From Candidatus Zhuqueibacterota bacterium (lineage in GTDB: Bacteria; Zhuqueibacterota; Zhuqueibacteria; Oceanimicrobiales; Oceanimicrobiaceae), in contig JAJDAD010000090.1 in the NCBI GenBank assembly GCA_029262055.1, positions 1 to 64,000 of the forward strand: a stretch of DNA of 64,000 nt, read 5' to 3'. The translations under genes were made by a program, and so were the position numbers. Within the stretch, counting starts at the first letter, position 1. Each line of letters opens with the position of its first letter. The notes below the pieces were generated by a model. The model saw only the letters and a program-made list of their open reading frames with translations, had not been told where the DNA came from and did not search any database. Shown piece after piece: positions 7,609 through 14,994 of the stretch.

Positions 7609-9077
7609 GCTGGGGCACCTTCATATTCAACCAAATGACTCGACTTTGGGAAATAGAGACGAAAGGTCGTCCCGGTGTCGCCACTCAGGACTTCAATTCT
7701 GCCACAGTGTTCATCAACAATGGTATTCGTTACCGACAGTCCTAAACCGGTACCCCGGCCGACGGGTTTTGTGGTGAAGAACGGATCGAATATTTTGTCC
7801 TGGATGTCCGATGGAATGCCTTGGCCGCTGTCCGACACCTCTGCCACGACATTGTCCTCGTTTTGTCTTGTCCTTATCCTGATCCAGCCGTCCGCAAACG
7901 TTGCATCGATCGCATTTAACAACAGGTTGACAAACACCTGTTCCAACTGGTGAGGGTCTCCCGCGATGACCGGGGGCACCGTCGCCAAATCTTGCTGCAA
8001 TTCTACCTTCTGACTCCTGCGGCGGTAGTCTACTAAACTACATGCCGCCATCACGATCTGATTCAAGTCGGCTGGTTGAAAAACCAATTCCTTATTTCTG
8101 GAAAAATTCAATAAACCCTTCACAACTTGTTCGATACGCAGCCAGGCATCATCCATCAACTTAGCATACTTTGTTGTCTGCTCGCCATCGCCGGGGCGTG
8201 CTATTATGCGTCGCAGACACGCCCGAATCCCTGACAGCGGATTGTTTATTTCATGAGCCAGGCCCGACACAAAGGTACCGACAGAAGCCAGTTTTTCCGT
8301 CTGCATCAAGGCTTTTTGCTGGCGTTCTCTCTCGTCGGCTGCTGACTTGAGACGATTGAGCATTTCCACAAAACCCCGCTCAAGTTCACCGATTTCATCT
8401 GCCCGCTTCGAATCCAGATATGTAACGTAATGTGGCCCTTTGACTTTGTGCATTTCGACCACCAACCTCTTGATAGGGCTGGCTAAAGTACGCGCTACCA
8501 GGAATGCAATGAGAATGCCGATAGCGGTAATTCCAGTAGTGATAAAGAACATAAGATTTCTGAAGGCCTTCAACTGCGCAAATTCGTCAGCAAGTGTAAA
8601 GGTCATATTCAGAGTGCCAAAACGTTTTCCAGCAATGGCCAACGGAGCAAGAACTTCGAAGTAGTCCCCGTTGGAGTGACGAGTGAAGCGTATTTCAGAA
8701 AGCGTCCTCCAAAGTCCTAAGTCCTGGTGGGGCGGCGACTCGAAGTAATAGGTATAGTCGCTGGTGGAAATGACCTCGCCGCTGTCACCGTAGGCAGTGA
8801 TCCCGATGACAGATGTGGATGAATCGGAGATCAAGACTTGAATGTAGTTATCCAGAAGCCCTCCTTCGCGAACGAGATCGAGCTGCTCGTACAACAGTGT
8901 GTTCGTGAATGAAATGGCTGTTGATTTGGCCAGGAGCGATGCTTGTTTTTCAGCATCGGAAATGAGTCGGTCGCGGTAAGTATTGATTATCCAGCTATTT
9001 GCGATAATACTGCTAAGCAGTATTAAAACTGAAGCCAGAGCAACGAACTTCGTTTCTAAAGTGTAGAGGAGGCGCAT
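7605..9077 (-). CDS. Membrane sensor histidine kinase
   Basis: 490 residues. TM1 (about 11-31), a periplasmic sensor region of about 140 residues, TM2 (about 174-196), HAMP (about 197-245), a dimerisation domain with the phospho-accepting His275 in GLAHEINNP, and an ATPase domain with N box, 'DSGQGIP' and 'GRGTGLGL' glycine boxes. It is NtrB-like in its catalytic part and overlaps the regulator gene by four bases. The gene for a PhnD-like periplasmic binding protein ends 18 bp upstream, so the binding protein may present the signal to the periplasmic domain. The ligand is unknown. Confidence 0.93.
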   Translation of the reverse strand: MRLLYTLETKFVALASVLILLSSIIANSWIINTYRDRLISDAEKQASLLAKSTAISFTNTLLYEQLDLVREGGLLDNYIQVLISDSSTSVIGITAYGDSGEVISTSDYTYYFESPPHQDLGLWRTLSEIRFTRHSNGDYFEVLAPLAIAGKRFGTLNMTFTLADEFAQLKAFRNLMFFITTGITAIGILIAFLVARTLASPIKRLVVEMHKVKGPHYVTYLDSKRADEIGELERGFVEMLNRLKSAADERERQQKALMQTEKLASVGTFVSGLAHEINNPLSGIRACLRRIIARPGDGEQTTKYAKLMDDAWLRIEQVVKGLLNFSRNKELVFQPADLNQIVMAACSLVDYRRRSQKVELQQDLATVPPVIAGDPHQLEQVFVNLLLNAIDATFADGWIRIRTRQNEDNVVAEVSDSGQGIPSDIQDKIFDPFFTTKPVGRGTGLGLSVTNTIVDEHCGRIEVLSGDTGTTFRLYFPKSSHLVEYEGAPA

Positions 9078-9095
9078 TGGTTGCCCTTAAGCATT

Positions 9096-10085
9096 TCATC
9101 TCAGGTGACAGGATACACTACAACGCTCGGGGATAAGCTTCATTGTTTCGCGCAAACCTTCATAATCCGCATGCGTGGCCTCAGAGAAACCATATCGAAA
9201 TTCATCATGCCACTTAGACAACGGTCCCGTCTGGTCCGGATCCCTCGGGTTTATCTTAACCAGAGCTGCTTTCAGTGAGTTGACAAATTCAATATCGCAG
9301 TCCTGGCGCACGACGATTGGCTCGCTTGGAATCGGATCTGAAACATACAAGACCCGCAGACCTTTGTCCAGGTACGCATGAGCGACGACATCCTTAACCG
9401 TCCCGGCATCAAAGCGACCGGATAGCACGGCCTTGGCAACCGACTCGTCATGATGCAGATTATCAAAGTGATCTAAGTCCCGAACCCGGACACCTGCGCT
9501 CGCCAGGTAGGCACGTGGGACCAGGTTTCCTGAGGTCGAATGTATTGCAGCAAAGGCAATGCTTTTTCCATGAAGCTCATGCAACTCCTGCAGAGGGCTG
9601 TCATTTCTAACTACCGTGACACTGTGGTGAAAAGGTAAGTTGCTCTTATTTAAAGGTTTCAAAACGGCCACGGCGTCACATAGCTTTTGCGCCTGCAGGT
9701 AGGTAACTCCACCCAACCATGCCGCGTGTACGACCCCCTCACAAAGATCCTGTACCGCACTATCAAAACTCTTGCCTAACTTAAGTTCAAACCTATAAGG
9801 CGTATTCTCGGTAAGATAATCCATGAGAGGCTGGTACTGCTCTAACATCAAGCGAGGATTATATTTGGAAATAATGCCGAAATATTTGACTTTGCGCGCT
9901 ACCTGCGGGATTTCCTGGATTGTAATGCGCTGTTCTCCTTGCGGCACCTCATTGGTCTTCTCGCTGCAAGATAACAAGAAAAACGCAAGAGTTAGTATCA
10001 GGCAAAACAGGATTCGGGTACTCTTCCTATGCCCATGATATTGAGAAGACCCAGCAGTTACTGCACATAGCTTGAGGTCACACAT
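9096..10085 (-). CDS. PhnD-like periplasmic solute-binding lipoprotein
   Basis: 329 residues. A hydrophobic segment (about 24-38) ends in the lipobox-like LLSC, so the mature protein is probably a lipoprotein. The rest matches the phosphate/phosphonate-binding (PhnD, PF12974) fold: 'YFGIISKYNPRLMLEQYQPLMDYL', 'AAWLGGVTYLQAQ', and 'FDAGTVKDVVAHAYLDKG'. No ABC permease or ATPase lies nearby; instead a histidine kinase and regulator follow, so a sensing role is more likely than transport. The ATG used has only a weak ribosome site (GGGGATG further upstream); a non-ATG start closer to the lipid signal is possible. A sigma-54-type promoter is at 10154. Confidence 0.85.
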   Translation of the reverse strand: MCDLKLCAVTAGSSQYHGHRKSTRILFCLILTLAFFLLSCSEKTNEVPQGEQRITIQEIPQVARKVKYFGIISKYNPRLMLEQYQPLMDYLTENTPYRFELKLGKSFDSAVQDLCEGVVHAAWLGGVTYLQAQKLCDAVAVLKPLNKSNLPFHHSVTVVRNDSPLQELHELHGKSIAFAAIHSTSGNLVPRAYLASAGVRVRDLDHFDNLHHDESVAKAVLSGRFDAGTVKDVVAHAYLDKGLRVLYVSDPIPSEPIVVRQDCDIEFVNSLKAALVKINPRDPDQTGPLSKWHDEFRYGFSEATHADYEGLRETMKLIPERCSVSCHLR

Positions 10086-10153
10086 GGCAGCATCCCCGGC
10101 AATTGATATTCAGACGAAATTAATCTTGAGTGGGTTGAGGCACGGGAACTTTT

Positions 10154-10169
10154 TGCCAAAACTGTGCCA
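10154..10169 (-). promoter_or_regulatory. Probable sigma-54 promoter of the PhnD-kinase-regulator operon
   Basis: The minus strand reads TGGCACAGTTTTGGCA, with GG and GC exactly ten bases apart and an ideal TGGCAC. It lies 69 bp before the ATG at 10085. No clear copy of the GACGAAATTTCGAC palindrome was found about 119 bp upstream, so the activator here is uncertain; autoregulation is possible. Confidence 0.6.
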
Positions 10170-10512
10170 CGCAATTCGAGGCTGGATCCAGGCCCATCCA
10201 CCCATTTTTTCCCGTTGGCGGGGAACAAGGCCAGATAAATTCGCAGGAATGAGAAAATAACAGCAACGGGTATCGGTTGAGATTTTGCGCGCTTTCACAC
10301 ATGCTAGCGCAAGATTCAGCTTCGTGACGACATGCTCCAATCGATACCACTACACACCACTTTTGTCGGCCTTGCCTGAGAGAAAGACGAGCGCGTCTAC
10401 GGTCGCATGCGGCTTGGTTGGTCCGAGGTCAGCAAGCAGGTTTGGCAATCATGTCCCGGATGCTCGCCTCTTACGAAATCACTAGCAGGATTCAGGTTAG
10501 ACTATAGCTTCC
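10170..10512. other. Intergenic region without a recognisable gene
   Basis: About 340 bp between the promoter of the binding-protein operon and the 3' end of the barrel gene at 10513. Short open frames exist on both strands, but none has a ribosome site or recognisable protein content. Confidence 0.5.
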
Positions 10513-11595
10513 TCAAAAGAAAGCATGGAACTGCACGATTAGTTGGTCCTGATTCTTGGGTATGTTCAGTGGAACAAATCGATTGAATCGATAGAATATC
10601 CCTAGTTGCATGAATTGAGTGATAAAAGGCTCGATGCCCAGAGTTATGCGTTCCTGTGCATCCCGATCATTGGAGATGTCCCGGTTCCGGTCGAAGAGCT
10701 CGTAAACCGCTTTTAGATTAAATCCCCGGCTGGCCAGATAGTTTACTTCAGCCAGTCCTGCGAATTGGTCGACACCTATTTTGCTGATGAAATCCACTTC
10801 TCCTAGAAGAGTAAACCGCCCAAAATTGAATCCTCCAAAAGTACCAAAGACATAATCGTTACGTTTCCTCATGTTTTGGCCGAAAGAACCGCCTAGGCGA
10901 AATCTTCTAAAAGTCACGGAGCCGACCGCAGAAAGTTGGTTTTCAGTCAGGTTAGTGATGAGTGAATAACGACCTGGCTCAAAGCCTACTTCTAAGCCGG
11001 TGTCGTGTTTGTTGTAGGTATAGCCGGTTTCATTGCGTATGAAAGCTTCATCATCCCGCAGGCGCAGGCCGTAGGGAAGTAGCATGCGGCCAACTTTCAT
11101 ATACGAATTCAGAGGGAGGTTCTGAAGTAACCCGAAGAACTCTCTGTTGCCGGCACCAGGAGCTAAAGTCTGGTCGGCGTAAATGCTGAACGCATCCGGA
11201 ATAACGTCGAATAAAAAATAGACATTTGCTTCAGGTATTCTGGAACTGTTACTGAAATCGCCTTTGTCGCCTTCAGAGTTTTGATATCCAAAAACAGAAA
11301 TGGCGTCTGCCCGCAAATTCGCGCCAATCGAGATGGACTGACCCAATTTGCCATCAAAATAAACCGGCTTGCCGGTGGAACGGAGGAGTCTCATATTTAG
11401 GTTCGTTTGGGAGTAGATCACGCCGAAGTCAGTACGTTTGCCGCCACCGCTCTGGTTCACGTGACACTGCGAGCACTTGAATCCCGAGCGCATGGCCAGG
11501 TAGGGTTCGGCGTGGACCGGCAAGGTTTCAATGAATAGAATCACACATATGAAAAATGCCGGAATCACGCGCATTGCAGGTGTTTTGTTTGGCAT
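10513..11595 (-). CDS. Outer-membrane barrel protein with one haem c motif
   Basis: 360 residues. AGGAGGG precedes the ATG at 11595. A signal peptide (about 1-29, ending VHAEP) is followed at once by 'FKCSQCHVNQSGGG', a single CxxCH haem site near residue 41. The remaining 300 residues alternate polar and hydrophobic with many 'FGGFNFGRFTLLGEVDF' type strands and end in Phe (FHAFF), as expected for an outer-membrane barrel. A haem next to a barrel suggests electron passage across the outer membrane, as in porin-cytochrome systems, but I do not recognise it as MtrB. It is the last gene of an operon with two cytochrome genes (15-bp gap). Confidence 0.8.
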   Translation of the reverse strand: MPNKTPAMRVIPAFFICVILFIETLPVHAEPYLAMRSGFKCSQCHVNQSGGGKRTDFGVIYSQTNLNMRLLRSTGKPVYFDGKLGQSISIGANLRADAISVFGYQNSEGDKGDFSNSSRIPEANVYFLFDVIPDAFSIYADQTLAPGAGNREFFGLLQNLPLNSYMKVGRMLLPYGLRLRDDEAFIRNETGYTYNKHDTGLEVGFEPGRYSLITNLTENQLSAVGSVTFRRFRLGGSFGQNMRKRNDYVFGTFGGFNFGRFTLLGEVDFISKIGVDQFAGLAEVNYLASRGFNLKAVYELFDRNRDISNDRDAQERITLGIEPFITQFMQLGIFYRFNRFVPLNIPKNQDQLIVQFHAFF

Positions 11596-11610
11596 TTGAA
11601 TCCCTCCTAA

Positions 11611-12096
11611 TCAATCGTTAGGGGCTCCTTGTTCAATCCAGTTTCTTATCAACTGAATCTCCGCTTGTGAAAGGTACGGCGGGCCATCAAACGGCATGCG
11701 TTTGCCAAACTTGGGAGCACCCGAAACAATCTTTTGCACCACATAGCTGGCATCAGCATCCCCGGGAAGAACTCGCCATTGTGGTGCGGTCTCGGGGAGC
11801 TGATGGGTTAGTTGTCGCACAAGGCTGTCGTACGAATCCCCGCGGCTCAAGTCAAGACCGTCGTTTTGAGTGCCTCCAGTTTGAATGTAACCCAGGCCTC
11901 CGGGAGCATGGCAGCGGACGCAATTGGAGTTGAAAATCGGTTGAATTTGAGCAGAAAAACCGGAAGCCCCCTGGGGATCACCAACGGCCGTCAATCCCAC
12001 GCCATCCCCGTGACAAGAAAGCCACGATGTTACGGCGATAAGACCGATTGCAGCAAGAGCAGAGACAGCTTCACTCCTAAGCCTTCGATTCATCAT
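11611..12096 (-). CDS. Mono-haem cytochrome c-like lipoprotein
   Basis: 161 residues. N-terminal hydrophobic stretch with 'TSWLSCHGD' that could be a lipobox; the Cys-His-Gly there is not a CxxCH. The true haem motif is CVRCHAPGG (about residue 59), after 'FSAQIQPIFNSNCVRC', the standard opening of planctomycete-type cytochrome c domains. 'GKRMPFDGPPYLSQAEIQLIRNWIEQGAPND' supplies the Met ligand region and the usual C-terminal helix. 12 bp separate it from the di-haem gene upstream and 15 bp from the barrel gene downstream, so all three should be co-transcribed. Confidence 0.85.
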   Translation of the reverse strand: MMNRRLRSEAVSALAAIGLIAVTSWLSCHGDGVGLTAVGDPQGASGFSAQIQPIFNSNCVRCHAPGGLGYIQTGGTQNDGLDLSRGDSYDSLVRQLTHQLPETAPQWRVLPGDADASYVVQKIVSGAPKFGKRMPFDGPPYLSQAEIQLIRNWIEQGAPND

Positions 12097-12108
12097 CTTG
12101 GCGCGCTC

Positions 12109-13113
12109 CTATTGAGTAACTTCGTAATCGTGCACGAATAGCCGATAAAACAGTCCGGGTTTTCTTGAAAGGGACTTTACAAAGTGGACCAATGCCCATC
12201 TTCGACGATTAGCCAATGTTCCTAATTCCGTCTCTGACATCTTGCTTAACTCTTCTTCTCCTGGTTGTGCATCCAGGTACGCTCGCAGGGCCTGAATTTC
12301 AGAATCGGAATAAGAAGCTTTGTAGCTTGACAGGTCATCGATGCTGTCACCACCGAATAGAAAAGCATCAGCATAAGACGGCATCGGTGTTCCGTTCAGG
12401 CCAGTGATGAAGGTTTTATAAATGCTGCGATTATCGCTTCCGCCTTTGTAATTCCCAATGGTGAAATCAAACGCTTTGATCTTCTCTCCCCATTCATCCT
12501 TCAGGGTGCTGGCAGATTGCCCATCTCCTTTTCCTCGAACGCCATGACACGCCCAACACTCCATTATCAAATAGAGATACTTCCCTTCGACAGTGCTTTC
12601 CGGGGTCATCTCAAATTCGTTGGTAATGTCGACCGAAACCCCGGGCTTGTATTTTTCAAACTTAGCTGAGAATGATTTGATGTAAGCCACAACATCGCGC
12701 CGCTCTTGTTCGGTTAGCAAGTACCTCCAGCCCGGCATACTGGTTCGTGGAATACCGTCGGTAATCGTGCGGTACAGATCCTCGTCAGTTGGTAGCTGTC
12801 CACTCGGGGTCGATCGAAACTTGTAGACACCTGAGGTAAAATCTCGGGGCGCTGGATCAAGAGCATCGGACACGGGCGCCACGGCGTCACCGGCAACGCC
12901 ATGGCAAGCAGCACAGGCGCTGTCATAAACACGGCGTCCACGAAATGCAGCAAGCACGTCGTCATTTGTCAAAGGCGCCTCGGTCCTGCTGCTTATGGCT
13001 GCAGGCATCGCGTTCTGTCCATTCGCCGGAAGTGGGAGCACTGTTGCAGCGCTTACGCTGATGAAAGTTAGGAAACGCAGTCCGGCTGATTGGACCAATC
13101 TTTTCAATTCCAT
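12109..13113 (-). CDS. Secreted di-haem cytochrome c
   Basis: 334 residues from the ATG at 13113, chosen because AAGGAG lies 6 bases before it; the longer frame has no such site. A signal peptide (about 1-32) precedes two cytochrome c domains with haem motifs CAACHG and CWACHG, each with a later Met (TSMPGW and TPMPSY) as likely sixth ligand. The C-terminal 60 residues ('LANRRRWALVHFVKSLSRKPG') form a helical tail. It resembles di-haem electron carriers of the cbb3 or alternative complex type, but no oxidase gene is in view. It begins the three-gene operon ending at 10513. Confidence 0.87.
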   Translation of the reverse strand: MELKRLVQSAGLRFLTFISVSAATVLPLPANGQNAMPAAISSRTEAPLTNDDVLAAFRGRRVYDSACAACHGVAGDAVAPVSDALDPAPRDFTSGVYKFRSTPSGQLPTDEDLYRTITDGIPRTSMPGWRYLLTEQERRDVVAYIKSFSAKFEKYKPGVSVDITNEFEMTPESTVEGKYLYLIMECWACHGVRGKGDGQSASTLKDEWGEKIKAFDFTIGNYKGGSDNRSIYKTFITGLNGTPMPSYADAFLFGGDSIDDLSSYKASYSDSEIQALRAYLDAQPGEEELSKMSETELGTLANRRRWALVHFVKSLSRKPGLFYRLFVHDYEVTQ

Positions 13114-13186
13114 ACTTTTCTCCTTCATTCCAAACTGCTGCATATGGCTTGTCAACCTCACCAGAAAAGCATTGTGGCGTTTTCCA

Positions 13187-13223
13187 ATAGCGGGCGAGAA
13201 CCTCTGTCTTCCTCGCCCGCTAT
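13187..13223 (-). terminator. Strong hairpin between cupredoxin and cytochrome genes
   Basis: A perfect 12-bp stem (ATAGCGGGCGAG / CTCGCCCGCTAT) with a 13-base loop lies 31 bp beyond the cupredoxin stop. No long U-run follows on the minus strand, so partial read-through into the cytochrome operon is likely. Confidence 0.6.
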
Positions 13224-13253
13224 CCGGATCGTGCAGGCCAGCGCCAGACCAGG

Positions 13254-14222
13254 TCACTGGACTGTGATGTGACCATGCATTCCCGCATCCTGGTGGCCGT
13301 CAATCGTACAAATGACTTCGAATGACCCGGCCGAAGTCGGCACTATGAAAAGCTCGGTACTGCCGCCGATCAGCAATTCGACCGCATTGAGGTAGGGTGC
13401 TTTGATTTCCGCGTTAGAGTCCTCAGCTTTTCTGGTGACGACTGTCTTGTAGAATGACGGTGCAGTGTAGTAGTGTTTGCTTTCGTTGGTCGCGGCGTTG
13501 ATGAGCTTCACCTTGTAACCTGCGTCCTTGGTCAACACCAACTCCTCCGGATCGTACGCAAGCGAACCGTCGGCATTTTCGACCATCTGGCAGGGTACTT
13601 CCTGGGCATCCGTCCAAACCGCGTGCGACCCGGATGTTCTTGAATCTGAGGAAAGGGAGCTGTTCCAATCGGAAGCCACCTCCAGATCCAACTCATAGCC
13701 CTCACCTCCGGTTACCGTGATTTTTCCAACCATGCCCTTATCAGCATGACCGGTGATGGTGCACAAGAAGTCGTAGGTACCACTCAATACCGGAATGAAG
13801 TAGATTTCCAGCTCACCGCCCTTGAGGAGTTCAACGGCCTTGAAATAGGGGGCCTTGTATTCTGCGTCCGGGGTCTGAACCTTGCGGGTGGCTATGGCTT
13901 TGAAGAAATCAGCTACACCGTCGGGCGTTGCAAAATAGTGCTTTTCGCCGTTGCTTGCCGAATTTTCGAACTTCAACACATACGGTTTTCCGGCCTCAAG
14001 CGTTATTTCGTCCGGGTTAAAATGAAAATGATCTGCGGACTCTTCAACCATGCTTACGGTGATAGTCGTTCTGGTGTCCCAGTTCGCGTTTGCCACCCAA
14101 TCAGATGCTTTCACGAATGGAGATGGCTCAGGGCCGGTTGGAGACTTGTCGTCGCCGCAAGCAACTACCCACAGAATGACAAACAAGACCAAAACCATGC
14201 ATTGAATAAGATGCCTTTTCAT
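13254..14222 (-). CDS. Lipoprotein with two cupredoxin domains
   Basis: 322 residues from the ATG at 14222, which has AAGGAGGA seven bases upstream; a TTG two codons earlier is less likely. The N-terminus ends in 'VVACGDD', a lipobox. Two plastocyanin-like domains follow (about 35-175 and 180-322). Each shows the type 1 copper set: His in KHYF or KHYY, Cys and His in 'LCTITGH' or 'ICTIDGH', and Met in 'ADKGM' or 'QDAGM'. It should shuttle electrons in the periplasm or on the membrane. It precedes the cytochrome operon and so probably feeds or receives electrons from it. Confidence 0.9.
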   Translation of the reverse strand: MKRHLIQCMVLVLFVILWVVACGDDKSPTGPEPSPFVKASDWVANANWDTRTTITVSMVEESADHFHFNPDEITLEAGKPYVLKFENSASNGEKHYFATPDGVADFFKAIATRKVQTPDAEYKAPYFKAVELLKGGELEIYFIPVLSGTYDFLCTITGHADKGMVGKITVTGGEGYELDLEVASDWNSSLSSDSRTSGSHAVWTDAQEVPCQMVENADGSLAYDPEELVLTKDAGYKVKLINAATNESKHYYTAPSFYKTVVTRKAEDSNAEIKAPYLNAVELLIGGSTELFIVPTSAGSFEVICTIDGHQDAGMHGHITVQ

Positions 14223-14322
14223 TTCCAATCCTCCTTCTTTTTTGGGATCGAGGGTTTTCGGTACTTAAATTGGTGTACCTTGTTTTTGGAAATTCTTGCC
14301 TCATTAATCTGGAAAAACCCTG

Positions 14323-14385
14323 TCAGTGATGCACAATACTATGTCTCACTATGCCTGCATCATGGTGGCCGTAGCAGCGCGGAAT
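14323..14385 (-). pseudogene. Remnant of a cupredoxin C-terminus
   Basis: The minus strand encodes 'CYGHHDAGIV...' then a stop at 14323. It aligns with 'CTIDGHQDAGMHG' at the end of the cupredoxin gene at 13254, with matching DNA ('gcatcatggtggccgt' against 'gcatcctggtggccgt'). Two residues are missing and the copper-binding Met is Ile. A decayed duplicate seems likely. Confidence 0.5.
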
Positions 14386-14994
14386 ACTTGGCACGTCCCG
14401 GTGACCGTGCGAGCCCCATACTCCATGTCAAATGCTTCATTTTAGAACCATTTCCATGCCTTCGCGGGCTGGCAGAAGTGGTTCTCCACAGGTGGACCAT
14501 CCAATGCTCAGGATGATGGTCCCCCAAATAGCGAGAGTCCCACCACTATTTTTGAAATGAAACACTCCGTTCTACAATTACCTTAAGCCCCCCGGTAATC
14601 GCGTTAGACCCATGTTTCGCAATTTCTTTACGAACCGGGTGGGGTGTCATGACGATATCCTGACATCCCTCATTACAGTTTTCTTGGAGCGTGAATTAGG
14701 TCGGTTTGGTAGTCGATGTCGAAGGCAAAAAGAATGCCATCCAATACTTCAAACACATCATCTCTCTTGATATCAATCTGTTAGATCACGTATCTGTTGA
14801 CAAGGATGAGGTTGTGGCGGTTTGCCCGCTTGTCGTGAATCGTGACAGTATGTAGTGTTTCACTACGATTGACAGCGGATGGTATAAGCGTTTTTGTAGC
14901 AAAGAAGGCCATTACGGCCAATCATGGTGGTGGAACTGTGTTTTGTTGATGCAATTGAGGTAAACTGAGGTTCTGCAGAGGGTCAAAAAAGGTC
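14386..14994. other. Intergenic region upstream of the cupredoxin gene
   Basis: About 600 bp with many stops in all frames. It holds an inverted repeat at about 14493-14521 (GGACCATCC ... GGATGATGGTCC). No recognisable gene. It separates the electron-transfer block from the secreted-protein block. Confidence 0.5.
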
